Shown here: positions 33,149-41,577 of the stretch, in pieces
How positions within the stretch are numbered: the first letter of the stretch is position 1
Layout: each line of letters starts with the position of its first letter
Assembly (NCBI RefSeq): GCF_022230925.1
Contig: NZ_JAKKFH010000004.1
Coordinates: 241,370-305,369, forward strand
DNA length: 64,000 nucleotides
DNA from: Micromonospora alfalfae
GTDB lineage: Bacteria; Actinomycetota; Actinomycetes; Mycobacteriales; Micromonosporaceae
Direction: 5' to 3'
Position numbers and translations under genes: made by a program
The notes under the pieces: model-generated
Seen by the model: the letters and a program-made list of their open reading frames with translations, nothing else
What the model was told of the DNA's origin: nothing
The model's database searches: none

Positions 33149-35029
33149 ATGGCCACTGAGGCTGGTACCGCGTATGTGGCGCTCATCCCTTCAGCCAGGG
33201 GGTTCGCGCGTGCCCTGAAGAAGGACATCGCGAAGGAGTTCGCGGGTAGCCGGCTGGACAAGATGATCGGGGATGCGCTGGCTGGCACCTCGGTCAGCGT
33301 GCCCGTCAAACCGGAGTTCGATCCAGGCGATGTGCCTGACAAGGTGCCGGTCCGCCCCGGCCGGGAGCCGACGCTGCCGGTGCGGTTGGACCCGCTGACG
33401 AAGGCGTTGCAGGACGATGTCCGGCGGGAACTCGGCGCGTTGACCCGCGAAGCGGTGAAGATCGACGTGGGGGCGGACACCGACGACCTCCGGGCCGACG
33501 TGTCCGCCGCTATCACCGCGGTGGAAACCAGCCTGTCCGCTGAGGTGTCCACCGAGCCCGCCGGCCGGGCCGAGTACGAGCGTCAACTACGCGCCCAGGT
33601 GGCCGAGGTGTCCCGCACCGTCCGCGCCCGCATCGAGGCGGACGTGGACGTCGATAAGCCGCTGCGTGACGGCAGGATCAACGCCGCCGGTGAGACGGTC
33701 GGCCGCTCTTTGGCCAGTAGCGTCATCTCCAGCATGGCCGGCGGCATCTCCACCCTCGCTGGCCCGGCCGTGTTCATCGGTCTGGTCGCCGCCGCCGCGC
33801 TCGCTGCCCCACTGATCGCCGCCACGTTGGCTGGTGGCGTCCTCGCCGGGCTCGGCGGCGGCGTCATCGCTCTTGGCATCGTCGCTCTCGCTGACGACCC
33901 GCGGCTGAAGGCGGCAGGCAGCAAGCTGTCAACGACGATCAAGGACACGTTGGCGAAGGCCGCTGGCCCGCTGTTGGGTACGGAGCAGGCCCCGGGTCCG
34001 CTGCTGCGGGCCATGGAGACCTTGCAGAAGCTGGTCGTGGAGATCGGCCCCAGTCTGGAGAAGATGTTCGCGTCGATCGGCCCGTACATTCCCGGGCTGG
34101 CGGAGGGTTTCGCGGAGTTCGTGCGTGCTGTGATGCCGGGCCTGCTCGCGGCCGTGCAAGCCGCTGGCCCGATCATCGAGGTCATCGCCCTGAACCTGGG
34201 TCCGCTGGGGCAGGCGCTGGGTCAGTTCCTGACGGCGATGGCGTTGCTGGCCCCGGCTGCCGCTGACGCACTGAACGTGATCTTCTTCCTGATCAATCAG
34301 GTGATCGGGAAGGCTTCGGCCCTGATCTACGGCCTGGGTGCCGCGTTCGGTGGGCTGTTCCAGTGGGTGAAGGATCTCCGGGGAGCCATCGCCGATGGGT
34401 GGGCTCACATCGTGCAGATCTTTACCGGCGGGAACGCCACGGTGAAGCAGCGGATCGAGGCGCTGATCGGGGCGGCGATCCGACTGTTCACCGGGCTGTG
34501 GGACAAGCTGACCGGTGGTGCGCGGCGCGCGCTTGACAGTGTGGCCGGCGCGTTCGGAGGGTTGCGGGGGCGGATCACCTCGGCTGTCGGGAACCTCGGC
34601 AGCCTGCTTTATAACGCGGGCCGCAACCTGATCAACGGTCTGATCAACGGTATTCGGTCGGCGTTCGGTGCTTTGGAGTCGACGCTGAGCTGGGTGACGT
34701 CCCGTATCCCGGATTGGAAGGGTCCGCCGGACAAGGACCGCAGGCTGTTGGAGCCGGCCGGGTCGGCGATCATGGGTGGTCTGATCCGGGGCATCCGTGG
34801 CGAGGTGCCGTCTCTGCGGTCGGAGCTGGGCGGGGTGACCGCCCTGGTGGCTGGGACTCCGCTGGCCGCCACCGTGGCGGGTGGGTACGGCCTGTCGGCC
34901 TCCGCCCCGACGCCGGGTGTGCCGGCGCTGGCGTTCGTTGGCGGCGCGGAGGACTCGTTCATGCGGTGGGTGCGCGACAACATCCGCATCTACTACGGCG
35001 GCGACCCCAACGCGGCGCTGGCGTCCTAG
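33149..35029 (+). CDS. Tape measure protein
   Basis: The 626-residue protein is helical, with hydrophobic membrane-like stretches in the middle (about residues 205-250 and 370-400). It has KQRIEALIGAAIRLFTGLWD and NLINGLINGIRSAFGALEST repeats near the C-terminus. It follows the chaperone pair directly. At the usual 0.15 nm per residue it would set a tail near 90-95 nm, short for a siphophage. It overlaps the convergent minus-strand gene by four bases (CTAG). Confidence 0.9.
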   Translation: MATEAGTAYVALIPSARGFARALKKDIAKEFAGSRLDKMIGDALAGTSVSVPVKPEFDPGDVPDKVPVRPGREPTLPVRLDPLTKALQDDVRRELGALTREAVKIDVGADTDDLRADVSAAITAVETSLSAEVSTEPAGRAEYERQLRAQVAEVSRTVRARIEADVDVDKPLRDGRINAAGETVGRSLASSVISSMAGGISTLAGPAVFIGLVAAAALAAPLIAATLAGGVLAGLGGGVIALGIVALADDPRLKAAGSKLSTTIKDTLAKAAGPLLGTEQAPGPLLRAMETLQKLVVEIGPSLEKMFASIGPYIPGLAEGFAEFVRAVMPGLLAAVQAAGPIIEVIALNLGPLGQALGQFLTAMALLAPAAADALNVIFFLINQVIGKASALIYGLGAAFGGLFQWVKDLRGAIADGWAHIVQIFTGGNATVKQRIEALIGAAIRLFTGLWDKLTGGARRALDSVAGAFGGLRGRITSAVGNLGSLLYNAGRNLINGLINGIRSAFGALESTLSWVTSRIPDWKGPPDKDRRLLEPAGSAIMGGLIRGIRGEVPSLRSELGGVTALVAGTPLAATVAGGYGLSASAPTPGVPALAFVGGAEDSFMRWVRDNIRIYYGGDPNAALAS

Positions 35030-35472
35030 CCGATGGTCAGGTCCAGCAGGTCGGCGATCTCCTGCTCGGTGTAGGGCATCAGCCCGTACTGCGGGAAGTC
35101 GATGCCGTACGAGCCTTTGCCGGCGGGCACGACCAGGGTGAACGGCAGCACACAAGCCCCGTCTACGAGCGTTCCGGCACCCAGTGGCACGTAGGCGATG
35201 GTGGCCCCGCTCGGGTCGGTAACCACGATCTGCGCGTCCGGGGTGACCGCCGTTCCGTGGCACACGCCGCCGTCGGTGGCGTACTGGACTGCGGGGAGTC
35301 GGATGGCCCCGGGGACGGTGTACGTGGATTGCGGGCTGGTGGCCGGGGTCGGCTCGGCCAGCCAGCCTCGGATGGTGCCGACACCGCGCTCGGAGTAGCC
35401 GGCGGTGACGGCGGCGAGGGCCAGCGCGATGAGCACGGTTGCTGGGGTCAGCCACAGGCGAAGACGGGTCAC
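35026..35472 (-). CDS. Membrane-anchored exported protein on the opposite strand (moron candidate)
   Basis: The 148-residue protein has a basic start and one N-terminal transmembrane segment or signal anchor (TPATVLIALALAAVTAGYS). It then has an exported beta-rich domain with two cysteines (GGVCHGTA, DGACVLPF) and AGKGSYGIDFPQYG near the end. It lies alone and reversed between tape measure and tail fibre genes, sharing the palindrome CTAG with the tape measure stop. Such isolated reversed genes are often expressed in the lysogen. A surface role such as blocking superinfection is possible but not shown. Confidence 0.65.
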   Translation of the reverse strand: MTRLRLWLTPATVLIALALAAVTAGYSERGVGTIRGWLAEPTPATSPQSTYTVPGAIRLPAVQYATDGGVCHGTAVTPDAQIVVTDPSGATIAYVPLGAGTLVDGACVLPFTLVVPAGKGSYGIDFPQYGLMPYTEQEIADLLDLTIG

Positions 35473-35523
35473 CGTGACAGTGTGCGCAGCCCGCGCCACC
35501 GCCGGTATCGACGGGAGGCGTAG

Positions 35524-38500
35524 GTGAGTAGTCCGCTCGGGTTGGACGCGTCGTCGTCCGTCGCGTCGATCGTGGTGATCGGCGACTCGAACAGTGAGGG
35601 CACCGGTGCCACGTCGACGTTGTTGCGCTGGCAGTACCTGCTCCAGCAGAAGCTCCGCGCCCGGTTGCAGCCTGGCGGGGTGACCGGGGCTGCGGTGCCG
35701 TACATCTCGGCGTCGCCGCGGGTCAGCCCGCCGTACGGGGACTACCCGCGCACGGCGACGGGTGGGGTGACGACGGCCAGTTTCGGGCTGGGCCTGCGCG
35801 CTGCCGCGATCGTTTCGACGGACACGGTGACGTTCAGCTTCACCGGCACCCGGGCCAAGTTGTTCGGGACCAAGGGCGCAACGGTCGGCAAGTACTCGAT
35901 CAAGCTGGACGGCGGGGCGGAGACGGTCGTCGACGGGGCGAATGCGAGCGTCCTCACCGGTCAACTGATCTGGGACTCGGGCACCCTGACCGCTGGCGCG
36001 CACAGCGTGGTGGTGGCCCGCGCCGCGTCGACGGTGACCAGCCCTGGCCCGGTGTACCCCGAGGGCCTGATGACCTACAACGGCGACACCAACGCCGGCG
36101 TGCGGGTGGTTGACGCCGCCCGGCACGGCAGCACCTTGGCCACGTTCACCGGCTCCAACGCCTGGTGGACGGCGTTGGGTGCGGTGGAGGGCGCGCAGCT
36201 GCTCATCATGCCGTGGGGTGCGAACGACTCCACCAGCGGCACGACCGCGTCGGCGTTCAAGATCGCCCTGAACCAGATGATCGCCGACGCCCGATCCGCC
36301 GGGTTCACCGGCACGGTGCTGTTGCTGAAGATGCCGAAGCGGGGAACCGCCGACGCCACACTGTGGGCGAACTACATGACCCAGATCGACGCCGTTGACC
36401 TCGCCGACGCCAACGTCTTGGCCCTGGATCTGCGGCCGAGCATCCCCGACCAGGGCACCCCGGCCGCGATAGCCGCCGGCCTGTACGCCGACGAAGTCCA
36501 CTTCTCCAACGCTGGGCATGCGCTCATCGCTGACCTGGTCGCCGCGGCGATCCTGGGTGATGAGCCGTCGGAGGACGGGTTCGAGACGCAGGTGTGGGCG
36601 GCGTTCGGGGCGAACCTCGCCGCCGGCCGCAGCTCGTGGTCGTGGACGGACCTGTCGTCGCGGGTGCGCGCGGAGCCGGCCCGGATTCGGGTGGGCCAGT
36701 CGGCTGGGGCCCGGCAGGTGTCCCCGAGCAGCGGCACCCTGACCTTGGACAGCCCGGACGGGGCGTTGATTCCCGGCAACCCGCTGTCGGCGTACTACCC
36801 GAACGTGGACCGGGGCACCCCGATGTTGCAGCGGATCCGGTGGGCGGGCATCTGGTACGACCGGTTCGCCGGGTACGCCGACCAGTGGCAACCTCAGTTC
36901 ACCCCGACCACCAGTGGCATGGACTCGTTTGTGCGGGTGACCGCGTCGGGGATCCTGCGCCGCTTGTCGCAGGGGGCGAAGGCCCCCCGGTCGGCACCGG
37001 CCCGATACCTCCCGACGACCAGCCCGGTGGCGTACTGGACGTTGGAGGATGGGCAGTCGGTGCGGGAAGGCTCGGCCACGGTTGGCCGGTCGCCGATGTT
37101 CCCGTTCACCGGCACCCACCCGTCCGGGGCGGTGCTCACCTTTGCTCGCTGGGGGCGCGGGGAGCTGGCCTCGTGGGTACCGGAAGTGCTGTCCCGATCG
37201 GGGAGCGCCGGCCTCACGGCGATCTGGGCGCGGGTGGTGATGCCCGCCGTCCCGGGCCGCTGGGTGGTCGACTTCATGTACCGCTCGGGCACGGACGCCG
37301 GTGGCGCCGCGATCGACGTCAACCCCTCGTACCTGGGTGGGGCGCTGGGATGGCCTCAGCTGATGCTCCTGCCTGATGTGCGCGGTGTGGACGTGGCGAT
37401 GAACGGGGAGCCGGAGGTCACCGGCACCGCCGCCCGTCTGTTCGACGACCAGCCGCACCACATCCGCTGGGACGCCTACCAGGACGGCACGAAGGTGTCC
37501 TGGAACGTGTACGTCGACGGCGTGATGGTCAACTTCGGTACGACGTCGGGGAACATGACCCTGCCGTCGATGGACACGCTGGGGTTCACCGCTGATACGC
37601 AGGCCGGCGCCGACATGGTGCAGGGCCACATCGCGGTGTGGGTGATCCCGCCGCCGCTGCCGAACGCGGTCAACGCGGCATTCGGCTACGCAGGCGAGAC
37701 GGCCTCCGCCCGGATCGCCCGGCTGTGCGCGGAGGAAGGCATTCCCGTCACGGTGTTCGCCGGTGCCAGTGAACGGCTCGGCCCACAGGGCACCGCCAGC
37801 GTCCTGGAGTTGTTGCAGGACGCCGCTGACGCCGACGAGGGGATCCTCGCTGAGGACGGGTTCGGGCTGGCGTACATCCCGCACGGGGCCCGCTACCGGC
37901 AGCCGGTGACGATGACCGTCGACCTGGCCACCTACCGGGTCACCAGCGGCGGGCAGACGGAAGTCCTCGCACCGACGCTCGACGACCAGCGGCTACGGAA
38001 CCGGTGGACGATCTCCCGGCCGGACGGCATTGAGGCGACCGCCGACAACGTCGCCCACCAGCAGCGGGTCGGCCTGTACGAGGATTCGGCCACCCTGAAC
38101 GTGGAGACGGACGGGCAGTTGCGCGACCACGCGACGCTGCGCGTGTACCAGGGCACCCTGCCTGGGCTGGCGGAGCAGACGTTCCCCTTGGACCTGGCCG
38201 CGAACCGCGACCTGGTTGGGGCGTGGTTGGCGTGCCGGGTCGGGCGGTCGCGGATCGTCCGGTCGAACCCGCCGTTCCCGCACCCACCCGGGGTCATTGA
38301 CCGGCTGGTGACGGGGTGGTCGGAGACGATCAGCCCGTCGGCGTGGTCGGCGCAGGTGGCGGCGGATCCGGCGGCGGCGTGGGATGTGGCGGTGGTCGAC
38401 GGCCCACAACGCGTCGCCGCGGACGGTGCCACGTTGTCGTCGTCGGTGACGTCCACGGCCACCACGATGCTGCTGACCAGCACGGCGGCTATGGGCCTGT

Positions 38501-38688
38501 GGACTGTCCGGGCTGCCGCGTTCCCGTTCGACCTGATGGTGGGCGGGGAGCAGGTCACGGTAACGGCGATCACGGGCGCGTCGAGCCCGCAGACCGCCAC
38601 CGTCGTCCGTTCTGTCAACGGAATCGTCAAGGCGCATGCGGCGGGGACGCCGGTGCAGGTGGCGGTGCCCGCCGTGGTGGGCCTGTGA
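35524..38688 (+). CDS. Large minor tail protein with N-terminal SGNH hydrolase domain
   Basis: The 1054-residue protein joins two parts. Residues 1-345 form an SGNH/GDSL hydrolase: block I GDS (20-22) with the catalytic Ser, block III GAND (232-235) and block V with Asp323 and His326 in DEVHFSNAGH. The rest resembles an actinophage tail-tip protein (WSWTDLSSRVRAEPARIRVG, SPDGALIPGNPLSAYYPNVD) with a LamG-like stretch around residues 500-720. The hydrolase probably removes acyl groups from surface polysaccharide during adsorption. GTG 35524 follows GGGAGG. No separate distal tail protein gene is seen, so this protein may supply that function too. Confidence 0.87.
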   Translation: MSSPLGLDASSSVASIVVIGDSNSEGTGATSTLLRWQYLLQQKLRARLQPGGVTGAAVPYISASPRVSPPYGDYPRTATGGVTTASFGLGLRAAAIVSTDTVTFSFTGTRAKLFGTKGATVGKYSIKLDGGAETVVDGANASVLTGQLIWDSGTLTAGAHSVVVARAASTVTSPGPVYPEGLMTYNGDTNAGVRVVDAARHGSTLATFTGSNAWWTALGAVEGAQLLIMPWGANDSTSGTTASAFKIALNQMIADARSAGFTGTVLLLKMPKRGTADATLWANYMTQIDAVDLADANVLALDLRPSIPDQGTPAAIAAGLYADEVHFSNAGHALIADLVAAAILGDEPSEDGFETQVWAAFGANLAAGRSSWSWTDLSSRVRAEPARIRVGQSAGARQVSPSSGTLTLDSPDGALIPGNPLSAYYPNVDRGTPMLQRIRWAGIWYDRFAGYADQWQPQFTPTTSGMDSFVRVTASGILRRLSQGAKAPRSAPARYLPTTSPVAYWTLEDGQSVREGSATVGRSPMFPFTGTHPSGAVLTFARWGRGELASWVPEVLSRSGSAGLTAIWARVVMPAVPGRWVVDFMYRSGTDAGGAAIDVNPSYLGGALGWPQLMLLPDVRGVDVAMNGEPEVTGTAARLFDDQPHHIRWDAYQDGTKVSWNVYVDGVMVNFGTTSGNMTLPSMDTLGFTADTQAGADMVQGHIAVWVIPPPLPNAVNAAFGYAGETASARIARLCAEEGIPVTVFAGASERLGPQGTASVLELLQDAADADEGILAEDGFGLAYIPHGARYRQPVTMTVDLATYRVTSGGQTEVLAPTLDDQRLRNRWTISRPDGIEATADNVAHQQRVGLYEDSATLNVETDGQLRDHATLRVYQGTLPGLAEQTFPLDLAANRDLVGAWLACRVGRSRIVRSNPPFPHPPGVIDRLVTGWSETISPSAWSAQVAADPAAAWDVAVVDGPQRVAADGATLSSSVTSTATTMLLTSTAAMGLWTVRAAAFPFDLMVGGEQVTVTAITGASSPQTATVVRSVNGIVKAHAAGTPVQVAVPAVVGL

Positions 38689-38701
38689 GAGGGGAGGTGC
38701 C

Positions 38702-39145
38702 ATGCCGTTAGCCGCTGGTGACACGGTGGTGTCGTCGATCGCCCCCGGCTGGGTGGGTGAGACGTTGCGGGGCTCGGGCGCGTCCGTGGGCCCGTTCACG
38801 ACCACCGAGACGGTGGTGACGTCGTTTACCTTCACCGCCGTGGGGGTGGCCCGGTACCGGGTGATCGCGCATCAGCATGTGCGGTCGTCGGTGGCGGGCG
38901 ACACGGTGCAGTTGCGTCTGCGCCGGGAGGCCGGCGGGACGCTGACCACCGCGGGTACTCAGTTCGACACGATCAACCAGGGGTGCTTGACCACCAACTT
39001 GGTCGCGGTGCTGTTGGGCACGTTCACGAACGTGTCGGGGCAGGTCACGGTGGGTGTGACGGCGGCGCGCCTGTCGGGCACCGGGAACATCACGATGGAC
39101 GGTTTCAGCACCGCCGCGTCGAAGCTGCTCGTGGAGAGGTGCTGA
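38702..39145 (+). CDS. Minor tail protein, beta-rich
   Basis: The 147-residue protein is Thr/Val/Gly-rich with alternating strands (TTETVVTSFTFTAVGVARYR, TNVSGQVTVGVTAARLSGTG), as in tail-tip accessory or fibre proteins. ATG 38702 follows GGGGAGG. It lies between the large tail protein and the endolysin. Confidence 0.7.
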   Translation: MPLAAGDTVVSSIAPGWVGETLRGSGASVGPFTTTETVVTSFTFTAVGVARYRVIAHQHVRSSVAGDTVQLRLRREAGGTLTTAGTQFDTINQGCLTTNLVAVLLGTFTNVSGQVTVGVTAARLSGTGNITMDGFSTAASKLLVERC

Positions 39146-39147
39146 CG

Positions 39148-39948
39148 ATGGCCCGTGCAGCGAACATGCAGGCCCTGACCGCCGACGTCCGCCGCGAGTG
39201 GCCTGGTGTGGTGGTCTACGGCATCGGCGACGATGCCCACAAGAAGAGCAAGTCCGGGCACAACGAGGACGACACCCCGGGCAGCAAGCCTGAGCTGGAG
39301 GACTCCGACAGCCGCCCGGAGCACCGGGCGGTCGACATCATGCTCGGCAAGGCGTTCATCAAGGCTGACGCGGACGCGCTGGTGGCGCGGCTGCTCGCCG
39401 ACCCGAAGGCCCGCGCCCGCCTCTTCTACATCATCTGGAACGGCTACATCTGGTCGCGGTCCAACGGGTGGAAGAAGACGAAGTACACCGGCAGCGACCA
39501 GCACCGAGACCACGTCCACGCCTCGGGCTGGGCGGCCGACGACGAGAACACCGCGAGTTGGCCCGCCGTGGCCGTGACAACGATGGAGGTGCCCGACATG
39601 ACCCCGGAAGAGCACAACTGGCTGGCCACCGTCCACAAAAACCTCACGATGCTGGACGGCCGCAACCCGATCGGGCAGATCTACACCCGCATGTCGACGG
39701 GCGAGGACGCCACCGACGCGAAGTACGTGCCGGAGACGCCGACGCTCAAGTCCCTCGGCAAGCAGCTCACCGCGTTGCAGACCGCGCTGACCTCTCTGGC
39801 CGGCCGGGACTTCACCGACGAGCCGGCGATCGTCGCCGGGGTGCTTGCCGGCCTCGACGCGACCGCCATCGCCGCCGCGATCCCGCCCACCATGGCCAAG
39901 CAGGTCGCCGACGAGCTGGGCCATCGCCTGGGGCAGGCACGTGAGTGA
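39148..39948 (+). CDS. Endolysin with M15-like peptidase domain
   Basis: The 266-residue protein has an N-terminal domain with the zinc-peptidase pattern of D-Ala-D-Ala-type (M15) enzymes: EHRAVDIML supplies His and Asp, and DQHRDHVHASGW supplies the second His set. A helical C-terminal part (SLGKQLTALQTALTSLAGRD, VAGVLAGLDATAIAAAI) is probably a cell-wall-targeting or oligomerisation region common in actinophages. It should cut peptidoglycan cross-links at lysis. It overlaps the next gene by four bases. Confidence 0.82.
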   Translation: MARAANMQALTADVRREWPGVVVYGIGDDAHKKSKSGHNEDDTPGSKPELEDSDSRPEHRAVDIMLGKAFIKADADALVARLLADPKARARLFYIIWNGYIWSRSNGWKKTKYTGSDQHRDHVHASGWAADDENTASWPAVAVTTMEVPDMTPEEHNWLATVHKNLTMLDGRNPIGQIYTRMSTGEDATDAKYVPETPTLKSLGKQLTALQTALTSLAGRDFTDEPAIVAGVLAGLDATAIAAAIPPTMAKQVADELGHRLGQARE

Positions 39949-40229
39949 GGCTGGAGCGACTCACCCGGGCACTACGCGACCTCGGCTGCGTCCTGGTCGG
40001 CCTGGGGGTGATCGTCCACCAAACCGTGCTGGTGGCACCGGGGCGGGCCAGCGAGGCGCTGCTCGTCGCAGCGGTCACCCTGCTGACCGGTCCGGCCGTG
40101 GGCGGGGTGCTGGGGCTGCGACGCGAGGCGGTGACATCTGGCGGATCTGGCTCTCCGTCGCCGCCGTCATCCTCGCCGCCGTCATCATCACCGCAGCCCC
40201 CCACGTCCGGGGCGGGTGATCAGGGATGA
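39945..40229 (+). CDS. Small membrane protein of the lysis cassette (frame doubtful at its end)
   Basis: The 94-residue frame has two hydrophobic segments (CVLVGLGVIVHQTVLVA, LLVAAVTLLTGPAVGGV) and then becomes a Ser/Pro-rich tail. The same DNA (about 40140-40219) in another frame encodes a clean membrane helix (IWLSVAAVILAAVIITAAP) that ends at a stop at 40219. The protein may thus be frameshifted, or two genes may overlap. A holin-accessory role is plausible. Confidence 0.55.
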   Translation: MRLERLTRALRDLGCVLVGLGVIVHQTVLVAPGRASEALLVAAVTLLTGPAVGGVLGLRREAVTSGGSGSPSPPSSSPPSSSPQPPTSGAGDQG

Positions 40230-40456
40230 CGTTCCGCGCCTGGCAAACCCTGGTCGTGGCGTTGGTTTTCGCGAGCCTCATCGGCGCTGCGTCGATCTTG
40301 TATACGAACCGTTCGGCGCGAGAGTCGGAGCAGAAGTGGTGCGGGATCGTCTCCACCTTGGATGACGTGTACTCCAACAGCCCGCCGCAGACCCCGGTGG
40401 GGCAGGACATGGCGGAGCAGCTCCGGCAGTTGCGCACCGACTTCGGCTGCGACTAG
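40226..40456 (+). CDS. Small single-helix membrane protein of the lysis cassette
   Basis: The 76-residue protein has one N-terminal helix (TLVVALVFASLIGAASILYT) and an exported tail with two cysteines (KWCGIVSTLDDV, DFGCD). Similar proteins sit beside endolysins in actinobacterial prophages. A spanin- or holin-associated function is possible. Confidence 0.65.
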   Translation: MTFRAWQTLVVALVFASLIGAASILYTNRSARESEQKWCGIVSTLDDVYSNSPPQTPVGQDMAEQLRQLRTDFGCD

Positions 40457-40707
40457 TACGCGTCTGGTTGGCGTATCCGCCACCGGCCGTACTGCTCACC
40501 GTCGGCGTACACCCGTGCCATCTCAGCGCGCGCCCCGGCCTCGTCAGGCCAGTCGACCATCGTCGTCTCCGCCTCGGCGGGGCTGTTCAACCGCACCTCC
40601 CAGCCCGTGCCGTCCATCCGCTCGAACAGCCTGATCAGGGCCAGCGGGCGGTGCGGGTCGTCGCCGTACAACCAGCCCGCCTCGCGGAGCTGCGGAAACC
40701 CAGCCAT
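40453..40707 (-). CDS. Reversed small acidic protein inside the lysis cassette
   Basis: The 84-residue minus-strand protein (FPQLREAGWLYGDDPHRPLA, ALIRLFERMDGTGWEVRLNS) has normal amino-acid composition and fills the space between two rightward membrane genes. Its stop overlaps the convergent gene by four bases. It is the third reversed single gene in the structural region. Function unknown. A GTG at 40713 is an alternative start. Confidence 0.6.
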   Translation of the reverse strand: MAGFPQLREAGWLYGDDPHRPLALIRLFERMDGTGWEVRLNSPAEAETTMVDWPDEAGARAEMARVYADGEQYGRWRIRQPDAY

Positions 40708-40730
40708 GACCACACACCCTAGGAGATCCC

Positions 40731-41078
40731 GTGAAGCTGTTCGGCAGAGAGCCGGCGCTCATCATCGGTGCCGTCGGCGCCGTGCTCACCGTGCTCGCCT
40801 CCCTCAACGTGCCCGGCATCGACGCCGGAGCCGCCGCCGCGATCACCGCGTTCGTGTCGGCGCTGCTCATCGCGCTCAGCACCCGGCCGTGGGCTCCGGC
40901 CCTGTTCACCGGTGTCGTCGCAGCCGGGGCGGCGCTGGTCGCCGAGTACGGCATGAACGTCCCGGACGGTGTCACCGGCGCCCTGTCGGCGGCGGTGCTG
41001 GCCGGGTTCGCCCTGTTCGGCATCCGCCCGCAGGTCAGCCCCGTCGAGCCGGCTGGAAGCACCGCCCGCACGGCGTAG
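40731..41078 (+). CDS. Holin candidate
   Basis: The 115-residue protein has three to four hydrophobic helices (ALIIGAVGAVLTVLASLNV, AAITAFVSALLIALS, ALFTGVVAAGAALVAEYG, GALSAAVLAGFALFGI), a size and plan typical of actinophage holins. GTG 40731 stands behind CTAGGAGATCCC. A terminator follows, closing the late operon. Confidence 0.75.
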   Translation: MKLFGREPALIIGAVGAVLTVLASLNVPGIDAGAAAAITAFVSALLIALSTRPWAPALFTGVVAAGAALVAEYGMNVPDGVTGALSAAVLAGFALFGIRPQVSPVEPAGSTARTA

Positions 41079-41126
41079 ACTGGGTGGCGCAGCCGGCAAA
41101 GTTGCACTCCCGCGATGGGCAGTCGA

Positions 41127-41158
41127 ACGCCCCGCTCACCTTCGGGTGGGCGGGGCGT
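41127..41158 (+). terminator. Terminator of the late/lysis operon
   Basis: ACGCCCCGCTCACC (41127-41140) pairs with GGTGGGCGGGGCGT (41145-41158) around a TTCG tetraloop, with a single G-U pair. It is one of the clearest hairpins in the window. Confidence 0.8.
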
Positions 41159-41222
41159 CTTCGTGCGTTCAGGGGCGGAGAGGTAAGCGGTTTCCTGCGG
41201 GTGGGCCGGGGCCCCGGGCGGG

Positions 41223-41432
41223 TCAGCCCGCCAGCGCCATCTCCCGGTCGCCCTCGGCCCGGTACGCCTCGTCGTCGCGCAGCGCCTGGGCGTCGATCTT
41301 GGCCTGGCGGCGCCGGTGGCGGAGGCAGGGGGCGCAGATGTCGATCAGCCCATCCTCATCGCCCGGGTAGTAGGGGTCCTCGTGCCGCCCGCCCTCTTCG
41401 CCGCATCCCTCGCAGTAGATGGTGATCGCCAT
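41223..41432 (-). CDS. Small zinc-binding protein under the transfer-module operator
   Basis: The 69-residue protein has two Cys pairs (YCEGCGEEGGRHEDPYY and DICAPCLRHRRRQAK) that should hold one zinc, then a charged helix. It is transcribed leftward. Its upstream region (41470-41508) has the same inverted-repeat operator as the repressor promoter at 42408, so it belongs to that regulon. Confidence 0.65.
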   Translation of the reverse strand: MAITIYCEGCGEEGGRHEDPYYPGDEDGLIDICAPCLRHRRRQAKIDAQALRDDEAYRAEGDREMALAG

Positions 41433-41469
41433 TTCCGTCTCCCCTGCTCGCCCTGCCTGTACCTCAAGT

Positions 41470-41508
41470 GTAGTGGGTACCTAGGCAGTTTGCCAAGGTA
41501 CCCACTAC
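41470..41508. promoter_or_regulatory. Operator copy 1 of the transfer-module repressor
   Basis: GTAGTGGGTACCT (41470-41482) is inverted as AGGTACCCACTAC (41496-41508) over 13 bases. The arms are the same as those at 42408-42452. It sits upstream of the minus gene ending at 41223. Confidence 0.75.
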
Positions 41509-41529
41509 GGCAACTTCGATCCCAACGAC

Positions 41530-41563
41530 AGCGCCCCCACCGCCGTTGGGCAGTGGGGGCGCT
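41530..41563 (-). terminator. Terminator after the GIY-YIG gene
   Basis: AGCGCCCCCAC (41530-41540) pairs perfectly with GTGGGGGCGCT (41553-41563). It lies just beyond the stop of the leftward repressor/GIY-YIG operon. Confidence 0.7.
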
Positions 41564-41577
41564 CTGTCGCGTCCGGG

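Noticed and set aside
35026..37884. Minus-strand open frame of 952 codons across the tail gene
   Set aside because: All but its last 149 codons lies opposite the well-supported tail protein. Its composition is Arg/Pro-rich shadow sequence. Only the signal-anchored part from 35472 is credible.
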